A stretch of DNA of 59,772 nucleotides, taken from NCBI GenBank assembly GCA_003164045.1, contig PLRU01000007.1, positions 20,853-80,624 of the forward strand, written 5' to 3'. Each line of letters begins with the position of its first letter. Positions within the stretch are counted from its first letter, which is position 1. A program made the translations under genes and the position numbers. The stretch is from Candidatus Lustribacter telmatis. Its GTDB lineage: Bacteria > Vulcanimicrobiota > Vulcanimicrobiia > Vulcanimicrobiales > Vulcanimicrobiaceae. Positions 33,568 through 41,842 of the stretch are shown piece by piece. Below the pieces are notes generated by a model. It did no database searches. It was not told the origin of the DNA and worked only from the letters and a program-made list of their open reading frames with translations.

Positions 33568-34029
33568 TCAGCGTCGCGCCGCCACGAGCAGCTGCTCCAG
33601 CGTAGCGCGCAACTCGGCCAGTTTCTTGGGCTTCAGCACGCTGAGAAACGCGGCCTCAGCGAGGTCCACGGCCTTGTCACAGGAGGTCAGCAGGCGCCGT
33701 CCCTCACGCGTCAAGCCGACCTGGAGAATCCGCCGGTTGTCGGGGTTTTCCGTACGCCGGATGTAGCCCTTATATTCGAGCGCGGCGATCACTTCGTTCA
33801 TCGATTGCGGCGTGATGTACGCACGGCGCGCAAGTTCCGCAGACGAGCGACCGCCCTCTCGCGAGACGAGGCTCAGAATCAGGTACTGACCGCCGGTCAC
33901 GTCGTGGTCCTCGAGCGCCCGATCGAGCGCCATGCCGGCCTCGGTTTCGAGCCGTTTGACCAGATAAAATGTGCGCTTATATCCCCCATCCGAGAGAAGT
34001 CGCAGCTTCGGTGAACTCGCGCCGGCCAT
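33568..34029 (-). CDS. MarR-family transcriptional regulator
   Basis: A 153-residue winged-helix regulator. The DNA-binding region is RSSAELARRAYITPQSMNEV, then LEYKGYIRRTENPDNRRILQ with the D-N-R wing. The start at 34029 begins MAGASSPKLRLL; a longer frame upstream overlaps the divergent permease. It is head to head with the modB-like gene, 43 bases apart, and is the likely regulator of the transporter. No palindrome comparable to that of the first MarR gene is seen in this short space. Confidence 0.88.
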   Translation of the reverse strand: MAGASSPKLRLLSDGGYKRTFYLVKRLETEAGMALDRALEDHDVTGGQYLILSLVSREGGRSSAELARRAYITPQSMNEVIAALEYKGYIRRTENPDNRRILQVGLTREGRRLLTSCDKAVDLAEAAFLSVLKPKKLAELRATLEQLLVAARR

Positions 34030-34072
34030 TTGGTGCAGATTTGCCGATGCGCGAGCCCCGGCCTCCGGCCCG

Positions 34073-34888
34073 ATGCAGTGGAAACGGTCAAGTCCTCGAA
34101 CAAAATCGCCCGTGATACGCGCGGTGGTTGCACTTGCAGCCGCGATCCTCATTGCATTTATCGTCGTTCCGCTGGCCGGTTTGTTCTTCCATCTGGACCC
34201 GGCCGACGTGATCGCCGCGTTGCGCACAACCGCCGCGCAAGAAGCGCTGCGGCTGAGCATCGTCACGACCTTCAGTTCGCTCGCGATCACGCTGCTGCTC
34301 GGCACGCCGCTCGCGTACATCCTCGCCCGCGCCACCTTTCCCGGGCGCTATCTGGTCGATGCGGTCGTCGATTTGCCGATCGTCATCCCCCCCGCCGTCG
34401 CCGGTCTCGCGCTGCTGCTCGCCTTCGGCCGCAACGGCACGTTCGGTCCGTTGCTCGCGGCGCTCGGCATTCAGCTTTCGTTCAGCACGGTCGCCGTGAT
34501 CATGGCGCAAACATTCGTCGCATCGCCGTTCTACGTGCGCGCCGCACGCGCCGGCTTCGCCGGTGTCGACCGCACGCTCGAGGCCGCATCGCTGACGCTC
34601 GGCATGGGTCCCCTGCGCACGTTCGCGTACATCACGGTACCGCTCGCGGCCCCGGCGCTCATCGGCGGCGCGGTGCTGTGCTGGGCGCGCGCGCTCGGCG
34701 AGTTCGGCGCCACCATCATGTTCGCGGGAAACCTCGCCGGCGTATCGCAAACGTTGCCGCTGGCCGTCTACCTCAACTTGGAAAGCGGCAACTTACCCGT
34801 CGCTGTGGTACTTTCGGTGATCTTGATTCTCTTCAGTCTTATCGTCGTCGTGACCGTTCACGCTACGGCGGATCGCCGGTCGATCTGA
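34073..34888 (+). CDS. modB: Molybdate-type ABC transporter permease
   Basis: A 271-residue inner-membrane permease with about six helices. The hallmarks of ModB/CysT-type permeases are present: VDLPIVIPPAVAGLALLLAF, the ATPase-docking loop EAASLTLGMGPLRTFAYITV, and ARALGEFGATIMFAGN. ATG 34073 or GTG 34112 could be the start; neither has a strong ribosome binding site. It overlaps the ATPase gene by one base (TGATG). No binding protein (ModA) is encoded anywhere in the window near this pair, so substrate identity (molybdate, tungstate or sulphate) is not fixed. Confidence 0.85.
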   Translation: MQWKRSSPRTKSPVIRAVVALAAAILIAFIVVPLAGLFFHLDPADVIAALRTTAAQEALRLSIVTTFSSLAITLLLGTPLAYILARATFPGRYLVDAVVDLPIVIPPAVAGLALLLAFGRNGTFGPLLAALGIQLSFSTVAVIMAQTFVASPFYVRAARAGFAGVDRTLEAASLTLGMGPLRTFAYITVPLAAPALIGGAVLCWARALGEFGATIMFAGNLAGVSQTLPLAVYLNLESGNLPVAVVLSVILILFSLIVVVTVHATADRRSI

Positions 34889-35538
34889 TGCTGCGTTTCG
34901 ATCTGCGGTTCGAGCTGCGCGAATTTCCGTTCATCGCTGCGGGCGAGGCGCCAAACGGCGTCACCGTCGTCGAGGGCCCGAGCGGCGCGGGAAAGACAAC
35001 GCTGCTGCGCCTCATTGCCGGTCTTATCCGCCCCGAAGAAGGCAGCGTATCGTTGAACGGACGCGCGCTCACCGACACCACGGCCGGCGTGTTCGTTCCG
35101 CCCGATCAGCGCAACATCGCCATCCTGTTTCAAGAATACGCGCTCTTTCCGCACTACGACGTATCGGGGAACATCGGCTACGGCTTGCGCGCGCGCAATC
35201 TTCCGCGAGCAGAACTCGACGCGCGCGTCGAGCGCGAGCTCGAACGGTTCGACATCGTCTCGCTCGCGCACGCGCGCGTCACCGAACTCTCCGGCGGACA
35301 ACGCCAGCGCGTTGCGCTCGCCCGCGCGCTCGTGGTAGAACCGGCCGCCCTGCTGCTCGACGAACCGCTGGCGGCGCTCGACCCGGCAACGCGCGACCGG
35401 GTGCGCAGCGAACTCGCGGCCGTGCTACGCCAAGTCGACGTGCCGACGCTCTACGTCAGCCACGATCCAGCCGACCGCGAACTCTTTCCCGGCAAGGCGT
35501 TCCACATCGATCGCGGCACGCTGACGCAACTTTTATAA
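34888..35538 (+). CDS. ABC transporter ATPase, ModC-like
   Basis: A 216-residue ATPase that energises the adjacent permease. Walker A is GPSGAGKTT, the Q-loop NIAILFQEYALFPHYDV, the signature LSGGQRQRVALARAL, Walker B LLLDEPLAALD and the switch His in YVSHD. It is shorter than ModC of E. coli and lacks the C-terminal molybdate-binding (MOP) domain, so no molybdate feedback is expected. Start at ATG 34888 overlaps the permease stop. Confidence 0.9.
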   Translation: MLRFDLRFELREFPFIAAGEAPNGVTVVEGPSGAGKTTLLRLIAGLIRPEEGSVSLNGRALTDTTAGVFVPPDQRNIAILFQEYALFPHYDVSGNIGYGLRARNLPRAELDARVERELERFDIVSLAHARVTELSGGQRQRVALARALVVEPAALLLDEPLAALDPATRDRVRSELAAVLRQVDVPTLYVSHDPADRELFPGKAFHIDRGTLTQLL

Positions 35539-35560
35539 GCGTGTAGCGGTAGCTAGGGAC

Positions 35561-35749
35561 GTGAAGCTGCTGCTCGAGATTTTGCTCTCAGTGTTCCTGC
35601 ACCCGATTGCCGCGGTGCTGATGTGGATCAACCTCTTCGGCCGCACCGATCTCAACGACGTCCAGAAGATCATTTGGGCGATTACCGGGTTGCTGTGGGG
35701 ACTCGGCCCGATTCTCTATTTCCTGGTCGGCGGCGGCGAACTCTGGTAG
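35561..35749 (+). CDS. Small membrane protein (62 residues)
   Basis: A 62-residue protein with two hydrophobic segments (LLLEILLSVFLHPIAAVLMW and IIWAITGLLWGLGPILYFLV) joined by a polar loop NLFGRTDLNDVQK. The start is GTG 35561 with TAGGGA upstream. It follows the ABC ATPase by 22 bases on the same strand and may belong to that operon. Not recognised; PLDc_N-like small membrane proteins have a similar shape. Confidence 0.65.
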   Translation: MKLLLEILLSVFLHPIAAVLMWINLFGRTDLNDVQKIIWAITGLLWGLGPILYFLVGGGELW

Positions 35750-35756
35750 TGACCGC

Positions 35757-36203
35757 TTAGGCCGGACGCGCCGGGACGATGAGGTTCGCGATCATCTCCT
35801 GAACCGCGGTGCCGTCTTCGCGCAGCGCGTGAACGCGTGCGCGAACGATACCGATCTCCGGCCGCGACTTCGAGGCGCGCGATTCGATGATCTCGACGCG
35901 CACGTGGATCGTGTCGCCGGGAACGAGCGGCGTCGGCCAACGCAACTCTTCCATGCCTGCGCCGATGATGCCGCCGGCGAGATCCATCTCGGCTTCGGTG
36001 AGCATCCGCATCGTAAGCGCCGCCGTGTGCCAACCGCTAGCGATCAGCTTGCCGAAAAACGACGCCTTCGCCGCATCCGCATCGACGTGGAACGGCTGCG
36101 GATCGTACTCGCGCGCAAACGCGACGATCGCTTCAGTAGTGATCGTGTGCCGCTTTGATTCGAAGGCTTGACCGGCTCTGAGGTCCTCGAGATAGCGCGC
36201 CAT
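35757..36203 (-). CDS. MaoC-like dehydratase
   Basis: A 148-residue hot-dog-fold protein of the MaoC/(R)-specific enoyl-CoA hydratase type. The hydratase motif is FAREYDPQPFHVDADAAKAS with the catalytic Asp and His, followed by GKLIASGWHTAALTMRM. It probably hydrates an acyl-CoA or acts on a related thioester; the pathway is not fixed by neighbours. Nine bases upstream of the Pro-rich exported protein gene's stop on the same strand. Confidence 0.88.
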   Translation of the reverse strand: MARYLEDLRAGQAFESKRHTITTEAIVAFAREYDPQPFHVDADAAKASFFGKLIASGWHTAALTMRMLTEAEMDLAGGIIGAGMEELRWPTPLVPGDTIHVRVEIIESRASKSRPEIGIVRARVHALREDGTAVQEMIANLIVPARPA

Positions 36204-36211
36204 GGCCCTTC

Positions 36212-36748
36212 TTACGGCGCCGACGTGCTCCGTGCCCGCGGCATCAACGAGCGCATTTGTTCGCGGGACATCGAGACCATCAGCAAATAGCGTCCGGCCG
36301 ACGGCGGCCCAAAACGTCCGCCACCGGGCGGAGGCGGACCGGCTCCCGGCGGCGGTCCACCCGGACCGGGGGGCGGCGGCGGACCGGCGTCCGGCGGCCG
36401 CCCGCCGGCGGCCATCATCGCCGCGCGCATGGCGGCGCGCGATTTGTCGCTCGCGGCCAGCACCGCTTTTTGTTCGACGGGCGTCAGCAGCGCATCGATC
36501 TGGGCGCCCGCGGCGCGCCGGTCGAGCGATCCGGCGACAACCTGCGCGACGATCGCGGTGACAGCGGCGGCGTGCGCGGGCGTCAACGCATTGTAGGCGG
36601 TCGCCTTCGAATCGATACGGGCCTTGTCCATCATTGCGCGCTGTTCAGGCGTCGGGGCGCCCTGCATCCCCGGACCGGCTTGGGCCGAGGCAGCGATGGG
36701 AACGCCGACGGCGGCGCAGAGAGCAACGAGTAGCAGCATACGCTTCAT
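36212..36748 (-). CDS. Secreted proline-rich protein, Spy/CpxP-like middle
   Basis: A 178-residue exported protein. Signal peptide about 1-22 (MKRMLLLVALCAAVGVPIAASA). The middle is helical with LTPAHAAAVTAIVAQVVAG and LLTPVEQKAVLAASDKSR, resembling the paired LTxxQ helices of Spy/CpxP-type periplasmic proteins. Then comes a Pro/Gly-rich low-complexity stretch (residues about 115-150) and a basic tail. Start at ATG 36748 was chosen for the signal peptide; the longer open frame lies inside the ABC-F gene. Function inferred only weakly as a periplasmic chaperone-like or metal-responsive protein. Confidence 0.72.
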   Translation of the reverse strand: MKRMLLLVALCAAVGVPIAASAQAGPGMQGAPTPEQRAMMDKARIDSKATAYNALTPAHAAAVTAIVAQVVAGSLDRRAAGAQIDALLTPVEQKAVLAASDKSRAAMRAAMMAAGGRPPDAGPPPPPGPGGPPPGAGPPPPGGGRFGPPSAGRYLLMVSMSREQMRSLMPRARSTSAP

Positions 36749-36797
36749 GTCAGGGAGCCTACCACGAAAACGTATGGGCTGCCCTGAGAAACTCAGG

Positions 36798-38597
36798 TTA
36801 GTCGGGTAAGTTGTCCAGGGCGGTCGTAGCTTGTTCCCACGCCTCGAAAGCCCGCTCGCTTTCCATGCGCACGCGGTCGAGTTCGAGCTGGAGCGTGATG
36901 ACGGCGGTCGGGTCGGCGTACAGATCCGCCTTGGCGAAGCGCGCTTCGATCTTCGCTTTCTCGGCGTCGAGATCGGCAACGCGCTTTTCGGCATCGGCGA
37001 CGGCGCGCTTGCGGCGGCCTGCGTCGAGCTTCGCTTCGTGCGCCGCCCGTTTTTCGCTCTGCACGTTCTTGCCGTTCGGGCGGGTTTCGCTCGCGGACGA
37101 CGGCAGCGTGTGCTGGCGCTGCTCGTAGGTATCGTAGTCGCCATCGACAATCGTTGCGTGACCGTCGCGAATGGCGATCACGCGTTGCGCGAGGCGCTTG
37201 AGCAAATAGCGATCGTGCGAAACGACGAAGAGCGCGCCGTCGTAGGATGCCAGCACGTCCTCGAGCGCTTCGCGGCTGGGAATATCGAGATCGTTCGTCG
37301 GTTCGTCGAGAAAGAGGCAGTCCGCGCGCTGCGCCATCAAACGCGCGAGCATGATGCGCCGGCGTTCGCCGCCGCTGAATGCCTCAACCGGTTTGTCGAC
37401 CGCGTCGCCGCCAAGGTTCAAGCGGCCGAGCAGCGAGCGGGCTTCTTCTCCGGTAACGCCCATCTGCTGCACGGCATCCGCCGCCGATAGCCCAGCGGGT
37501 AGATCGTCGACCGAACTCTGCGAGTAACTTGCCGTCGTCAGGCCGACACCGTAACGCACGTTGCCGTGGTCGGGCGCCATCTCACCCGCGATGATGCGCA
37601 GCAGGGTCGTTTTGCCGGCCCCGTTCGGGCCGACGATCGCGACCGTTTCGCCGCGCGCAAACTTCGCGTTCACGCCGGAGAATAGCGGTTCGTTGTACGC
37701 TTTCGCGACATTGACCAGCTCGATTGCGATGCCGGTAGTCGCCTTGCGGGCCGCCGTTAGAGCGACCGAAATCTGGCGGCGATCTTTGCGCGGCGCGGCG
37801 AGAATGTCGACCCGGTCGAGTGCCTTTTCGCGGCTGCGCACGTGCGAGTAGTTGTGCGAACCATGCGTGCGCAACTCGGCGATCACCGCGCGCTGACGGT
37901 CGCGCTCGGACATCGCGGCGTCGTACTCACGCTGCTGCTGCGCGCGGCGTTCGGCGCGCAACTCGAGAAATTGGCTGTAGGCCTTGCCAGGCGTCACTGC
38001 ATATTCGACGAGTTCGCCGTCGGACAATTCCCAGATCGACGATGCGACGGTCTCGAGAAAATAGCGGTCGTGCGAGACGATTACGTACGTGCGGTTGTCG
38101 CGGGCCACAAACGTCTCGAGCCAGCGCACGGTATCGAGGTCGAGATGGTTGGTCGGTTCGTCGAGGATCAGCCAGTCAGGCTCCTCGAGCAGCGTGCGCG
38201 CCAGCAAGGCGCGCGTGCGTTGGCCCCCGGAGAACTCATTCATCGGGCGGTCGAGATCGCTCTCGGCGAAGGCAAAGCGGTTGAGCGTCGCGCGCATCTC
38301 CCACTCGTGCGCGGAGCCGCGTTCGAGCGCTTCCTCGAAGGCCGCCCGCAGCGTGGACGGTCCGCCCTCGGCCGCATCTTGCGCGAGATAGCCGAAGCGC
38401 GTCTCGCGTGCGCGAGCAATCGTTCCGTCGTCTTGCTTATCGATGCCCGCGAGCAACCGGACTAAAGTCGACTTGCCGGCGCCGTTTGGGCCAACGAGTC
38501 CGATCTTTTCGTTATCGCGGATGACGCCGGAGAGATTGTGAAAGACCTCCTTCGCGCCGAAATGCCGCTCGAGGCCGGTAAAGCGAAGTAGTTCCAT
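36798..38597 (-). CDS. ABC-F family ATPase (Uup-like)
   Basis: A 599-residue soluble protein with two ATPase domains and no membrane part. Domain 1: GPNGAGKST near 36, FSGGQRTRALLARTL, LILDEPTNHLD. Linker of about 80 residues, rich in Arg and Gln (RAERRAQQQREYDAAM). Domain 2: GPNGAGKTT, FSGGERRRIMLARLM, LFLDEPTNDLD. A C-terminal coiled coil (about 520-599) resembles Uup. ABC-F proteins act on the ribosome or on DNA-linked processes; antibiotic resistance cannot be inferred. Single gene on the minus strand, divergent from the first class II aldolase gene. Confidence 0.92.
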   Translation of the reverse strand: MELLRFTGLERHFGAKEVFHNLSGVIRDNEKIGLVGPNGAGKSTLVRLLAGIDKQDDGTIARARETRFGYLAQDAAEGGPSTLRAAFEEALERGSAHEWEMRATLNRFAFAESDLDRPMNEFSGGQRTRALLARTLLEEPDWLILDEPTNHLDLDTVRWLETFVARDNRTYVIVSHDRYFLETVASSIWELSDGELVEYAVTPGKAYSQFLELRAERRAQQQREYDAAMSERDRQRAVIAELRTHGSHNYSHVRSREKALDRVDILAAPRKDRRQISVALTAARKATTGIAIELVNVAKAYNEPLFSGVNAKFARGETVAIVGPNGAGKTTLLRIIAGEMAPDHGNVRYGVGLTTASYSQSSVDDLPAGLSAADAVQQMGVTGEEARSLLGRLNLGGDAVDKPVEAFSGGERRRIMLARLMAQRADCLFLDEPTNDLDIPSREALEDVLASYDGALFVVSHDRYLLKRLAQRVIAIRDGHATIVDGDYDTYEQRQHTLPSSASETRPNGKNVQSEKRAAHEAKLDAGRRKRAVADAEKRVADLDAEKAKIEARFAKADLYADPTAVITLQLELDRVRMESERAFEAWEQATTALDNLPD

Positions 38598-38662
38598 CGA
38601 TGCTCTTATGAAGGTTGGCGCGCGAGCAGTATTTCGCCTTTGCGCGGGCGCATAGCCGGACT

Positions 38663-39370
38663 ATGGACGACGCGCTGCGCGATCTGGTGATCGCCAATAG
38701 AATCCTTGCCGCTCACAACGTGGTCGATGCGTTCGGCCACGTTTCAATCCGGCATCCGGAACGTCCGGACCGCTACTTTCTCGCTTGCTCGAAAGGCCCG
38801 GCCGGCGTAACGCGCGCCGACTTGATCGAATTTACGCTGGAGAACGAACCGATCGACCAAAACGGGCGAGCGATGTATGCCGAGCGGGCGATTCATGGCG
38901 GTATCTATCAGGCGCGCCCCGACGTGATGGCGGTATGCCACAATCATTCCGCCGCAACGATCCCGTTCGGCGTGACCAGCGTTCCCATGCGCCCGATCTT
39001 CCACATGGGCAGCGTGATCGGCGCACACGTGCCGACGTGGGACATCGCCGATGAGTTCGGCGACACGAACCTGCTCGTCACGACGCACGACCAAGGCGCG
39101 AGCCTGGCCAAGACGCTGGCGAGCGGACGCGTCGTGCTGATGCGCGGCCACGGCACCGCCGTTGCCGGCCGCACGCTCAAAGAAGTCGTCTTCACCTGCG
39201 TGTACTTGCAGAAGAACGCCGAGCTGGTGACGACGGCGCGCACCTTCGGCGACGTGCGTTATCTCAGCGACGGTGAAGTGGAACGTGCGGCCCAGCTGCT
39301 CTCCGAGCCGCTCTCGCAAAATCGTGCATGGGAAGCGTGGTCGGACGCGATCGATACCAGCAAGCTCTAG
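38663..39370 (+). CDS. Class II aldolase/adducin family protein
   Basis: A 235-residue zinc-dependent lyase. Metal ligands are visible in VCHNHSA (His-x-His) and MRGHGTAV (third His), and the N-terminal catalytic region reads VVDAFGHVSIRHPERPDRYF. Family members include fuculose-phosphate aldolase and decarboxylases such as the dihydroxyphthalate decarboxylase type; with Rieske oxygenases in the same island a decarboxylase is plausible but unproven. Start at ATG 38663. Its stop overlaps the GTG of the MFS gene by one base (TAGTG). About 235 residues align without large gaps to the second aldolase at 44689. Confidence 0.88.
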   Translation: MDDALRDLVIANRILAAHNVVDAFGHVSIRHPERPDRYFLACSKGPAGVTRADLIEFTLENEPIDQNGRAMYAERAIHGGIYQARPDVMAVCHNHSAATIPFGVTSVPMRPIFHMGSVIGAHVPTWDIADEFGDTNLLVTTHDQGASLAKTLASGRVVLMRGHGTAVAGRTLKEVVFTCVYLQKNAELVTTARTFGDVRYLSDGEVERAAQLLSEPLSQNRAWEAWSDAIDTSKL

Positions 39371-40854
39371 TGTTCGGGCGGCAACTGGCGACCCGCGAGG
39401 TCGTCTTTATCGCGATGATCCTCGCGATTTTCATGGTGTCCGTCGAGGCGACGATCGTCGCGACGGCCATGCCGACGATCGTCGGCGACCTCGGCGGCCT
39501 GCGCTACTTCAGCTGGGTCTTCGGCGCCTATCTGCTCACGCAAGCGGTAACGATACCGATATACGGCCGCTTAGCCGATTTCTTCGGTCGCAAAGCGCTG
39601 CTCATCGTCGCGATCGTGGTCTTCCTCGCCGGTTCGATCCTCAGCGGTTTCGCGCACGACATGCTCACGCTCATACTCTTCCGCGCGCTGCAGGGCATCG
39701 GCGCCGGCGGCGTGCAGCCCATCGCGATCACGATCGTCGGCGACATGTATCAGGGACGCGAGCGCGCGCGCGTGCAAGGCTTCCTCTCCTCGACGTGGGC
39801 GTTCTCTGCCGTGATCGGTCCGTTGCTCGGCGCATTCTTGATCCAGCACTTCGGCTGGCCGATCATCTTCTGGCTCAACGTCCCGGTCGGCATCGCGTGC
39901 ATCGCGGTGGTCGTGCGCGTGTACCACGAACACATCGAACGGGTCGCGCACCGCATCGACTATGCCGGCTCGATACTGCTCGCGATCGGCGTGGGCACGT
40001 TGATGTACGTGCTCGTGATGGCCGGGAACATGCCGCTCCGGCCGGCGCTCACGCTCGCCGGCATCGCGATCGCCGTGCTCGCCGTTCTGATTTGGCACGA
40101 GCTTCGCGCGCCGGAACCGATGATGCCGCTCTTTCTCTATCGCATCCGCATCATTCTGGTCGCCAATTCGGGCAATTTTTTCCTCGGCGCGATGATGATG
40201 GGCATTACGGCGTTCATGCCGACGTTCGTGCAAGGTGCGATGGGTCGCCCGGCCGTTATCGCCGGCTCCGTGCTCGGTTCGATCTTCGTCGGCTGGACCT
40301 GCGGCTCGCTTAGCGGCGCCCGGCTCCAACTGCGCTTCAGCTATCGCACGACCGCGCTCTGTGGAACCGTTCCGATGCTCATCGGCAGCTGCGTGCTCAC
40401 GACCTTGAACGCCGGTTCGAACATAGCACTCGCGTACGCCGGTATCATGCTGCTGGGTCTCGGCTTCGGCATGATCAACAGCGTGTTCGTGATCTCGACC
40501 CAAGGTTCGGTGAAGTGGGAATTGCGCGGCGCGGCGACATCGTCGAACATCTTCTTGCGCCAAGTCGGCCAATCGATCGGGTCGGCGGTCTTCGGCGCCG
40601 TCTTTAACATCGGCGTCTATTCGCGCATTCCCAACGCCGGCAAGGTGGTGGGCCAGCTCATGGATCCGCAGCGGCGCGCGCTCATTCCGGCCTTCGATCT
40701 CGCGCGTGATGCGAACGCCATTGCGCTCTCGCTCCACGAAGTGTATCTCATTCTGCTTTGTCTGGCCGTCGTGGCGGCGGGACTCGTGTTGGCGCTGCCC
40801 GCGAACCTGCGGCCCGAACACGCAACGGCGCCGCTCGCCGCAGCCGCCAAATGA
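39370..40854 (+). CDS. MFS transporter, DHA2 (EmrB/QacA) type
   Basis: A 494-residue membrane transporter with about 14 helices. The signature motifs are VSVEATIVATAMPTIVGDL (motif D1), GRLADFFGRKALL (motif A) and the helix 5 region FSAVIGPLLGAFLI (motif C). It exports drugs or organic acids by proton antiport in most relatives. The start is GTG 39370, overlapping the aldolase stop TAG by one base, so it is coupled to the aldolase gene. It is the only transporter with membrane segments in the 38.6-59.8 kb island. Confidence 0.92.
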   Translation: MFGRQLATREVVFIAMILAIFMVSVEATIVATAMPTIVGDLGGLRYFSWVFGAYLLTQAVTIPIYGRLADFFGRKALLIVAIVVFLAGSILSGFAHDMLTLILFRALQGIGAGGVQPIAITIVGDMYQGRERARVQGFLSSTWAFSAVIGPLLGAFLIQHFGWPIIFWLNVPVGIACIAVVVRVYHEHIERVAHRIDYAGSILLAIGVGTLMYVLVMAGNMPLRPALTLAGIAIAVLAVLIWHELRAPEPMMPLFLYRIRIILVANSGNFFLGAMMMGITAFMPTFVQGAMGRPAVIAGSVLGSIFVGWTCGSLSGARLQLRFSYRTTALCGTVPMLIGSCVLTTLNAGSNIALAYAGIMLLGLGFGMINSVFVISTQGSVKWELRGAATSSNIFLRQVGQSIGSAVFGAVFNIGVYSRIPNAGKVVGQLMDPQRRALIPAFDLARDANAIALSLHEVYLILLCLAVVAAGLVLALPANLRPEHATAPLAAAAK

Positions 40855-40897
40855 CGCGCGCCAGGCGTGCAGGCCGCTCGAACGGAACGCGTTCCGG

Positions 40898-41842
40898 ATG
40901 AAACGAGATAGGGCAATCCGGCTGCTCGGAGCGGCCGGCGTGGCACCGCTGCTCCCGGTCAGCGCCGCATCCGCGGCCGATCCGATTCGCGTAATCGGAT
41001 TGCCGATCGACACCGGCCTCGAAGTGCAGTACGCGCAAGCAGCCGGCATCGTCGACCAAAGCGGACTCAGCCTTCATGCGGAGACGATGTACGCGGGTGC
41101 CGCCGTGCAAGCCGCAATTGCCGGCGGAGCCGCCGATATCGGACTCACCAACGTGAGCTCGCTCGCGACGGCGCGCGAAAAGGGTCTGCCGCTGGTGATG
41201 GTTGCTCCGGCCGGTCTCTATACCAGTAAAGAACCGACATCGGTGTTGATGGTCGCGCGTGATTCGACCTTACGCACGGCTCGCGACCTCAACGGGAAGA
41301 TCATCGCCGTCAACGGGCTCAAGAGCATCTCGCAGCTCGGACCGGAGATATGGATTGATAAAAACGGCGGCGACTCGACGACCGTGCACTTCATCGACAT
41401 GCCGTTTGCCGAGATGCCGCAAGCGCTCGCGACGCACCGCATCGATGCGGCGCTAGTCGCCGAGCCGCAAGCGACGAGCGCCAAGAAAGACGCGCGCGTC
41501 TTCGCCGCCGTCTACGACGCCATCGGCTCCCGCTTTCTGATCACGGCTTGGTTTTCAACCGCCGCGTGGGTGTCGGCGAATCCTGACCTCGCGCGCAAGT
41601 TCGCGGCGATGATCTACCGTGCGGCGGCATGGTCGAACACGCATCGCGCGCAGACGGCCGAGGTGCTGATCGGTCTCACCAAGCTCGACCCGGCGATCGT
41701 ACGCGCGATGCCGCGGGTCGTTTTCGATGAGTCGCCCGACCCGGCAGCGCTCAAGCCGCACCTCGATGCCGCTCTCAAGTACGGCCTCATCACGAAGCCG
41801 GTCGCGCCCGAGGACCTCTTCGCCCCCGAACTGCGCAAGTGA
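40898..41842 (+). CDS. Orphan NMT1/THI5-like solute-binding protein
   Basis: A 314-residue exported binding protein. Signal peptide about residues 1-27 (MKRDRAIRLLGAAGVAPLLPV). The type II periplasmic fold is recognisable from GLEVQYAQAAGIVDQSGL, GGAADIGLTNVSSLA, KGLPLVMVAPAGLY, TARDLNGKIIAVNG and AWFSTAAWV. Relatives bind thiamine precursors, nitrate, taurine or aromatic acids. No permease or ATPase is nearby. Its stop overlaps the GTG of the following decarboxylase-like gene (GTGA), so the two are coupled. It is one of four similar proteins in the island. Confidence 0.9.
   Translation: MKRDRAIRLLGAAGVAPLLPVSAASAADPIRVIGLPIDTGLEVQYAQAAGIVDQSGLSLHAETMYAGAAVQAAIAGGAADIGLTNVSSLATAREKGLPLVMVAPAGLYTSKEPTSVLMVARDSTLRTARDLNGKIIAVNGLKSISQLGPEIWIDKNGGDSTTVHFIDMPFAEMPQALATHRIDAALVAEPQATSAKKDARVFAAVYDAIGSRFLITAWFSTAAWVSANPDLARKFAAMIYRAAAWSNTHRAQTAEVLIGLTKLDPAIVRAMPRVVFDESPDPAALKPHLDAALKYGLITKPVAPEDLFAPELRK

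Noticed and set aside
34030-34887. Upstream extension of the ABC ATPase frame
   Set aside because: It is an out-of-frame reading of the permease gene; the ATPase starts at ATG 34888 with TGATG overlap.
39571-41049. A 492-codon open frame on the minus strand
   Set aside because: Antisense to the MFS gene and the start of the binding protein; rich in His, Arg and Glu with no membrane segments or family motifs.
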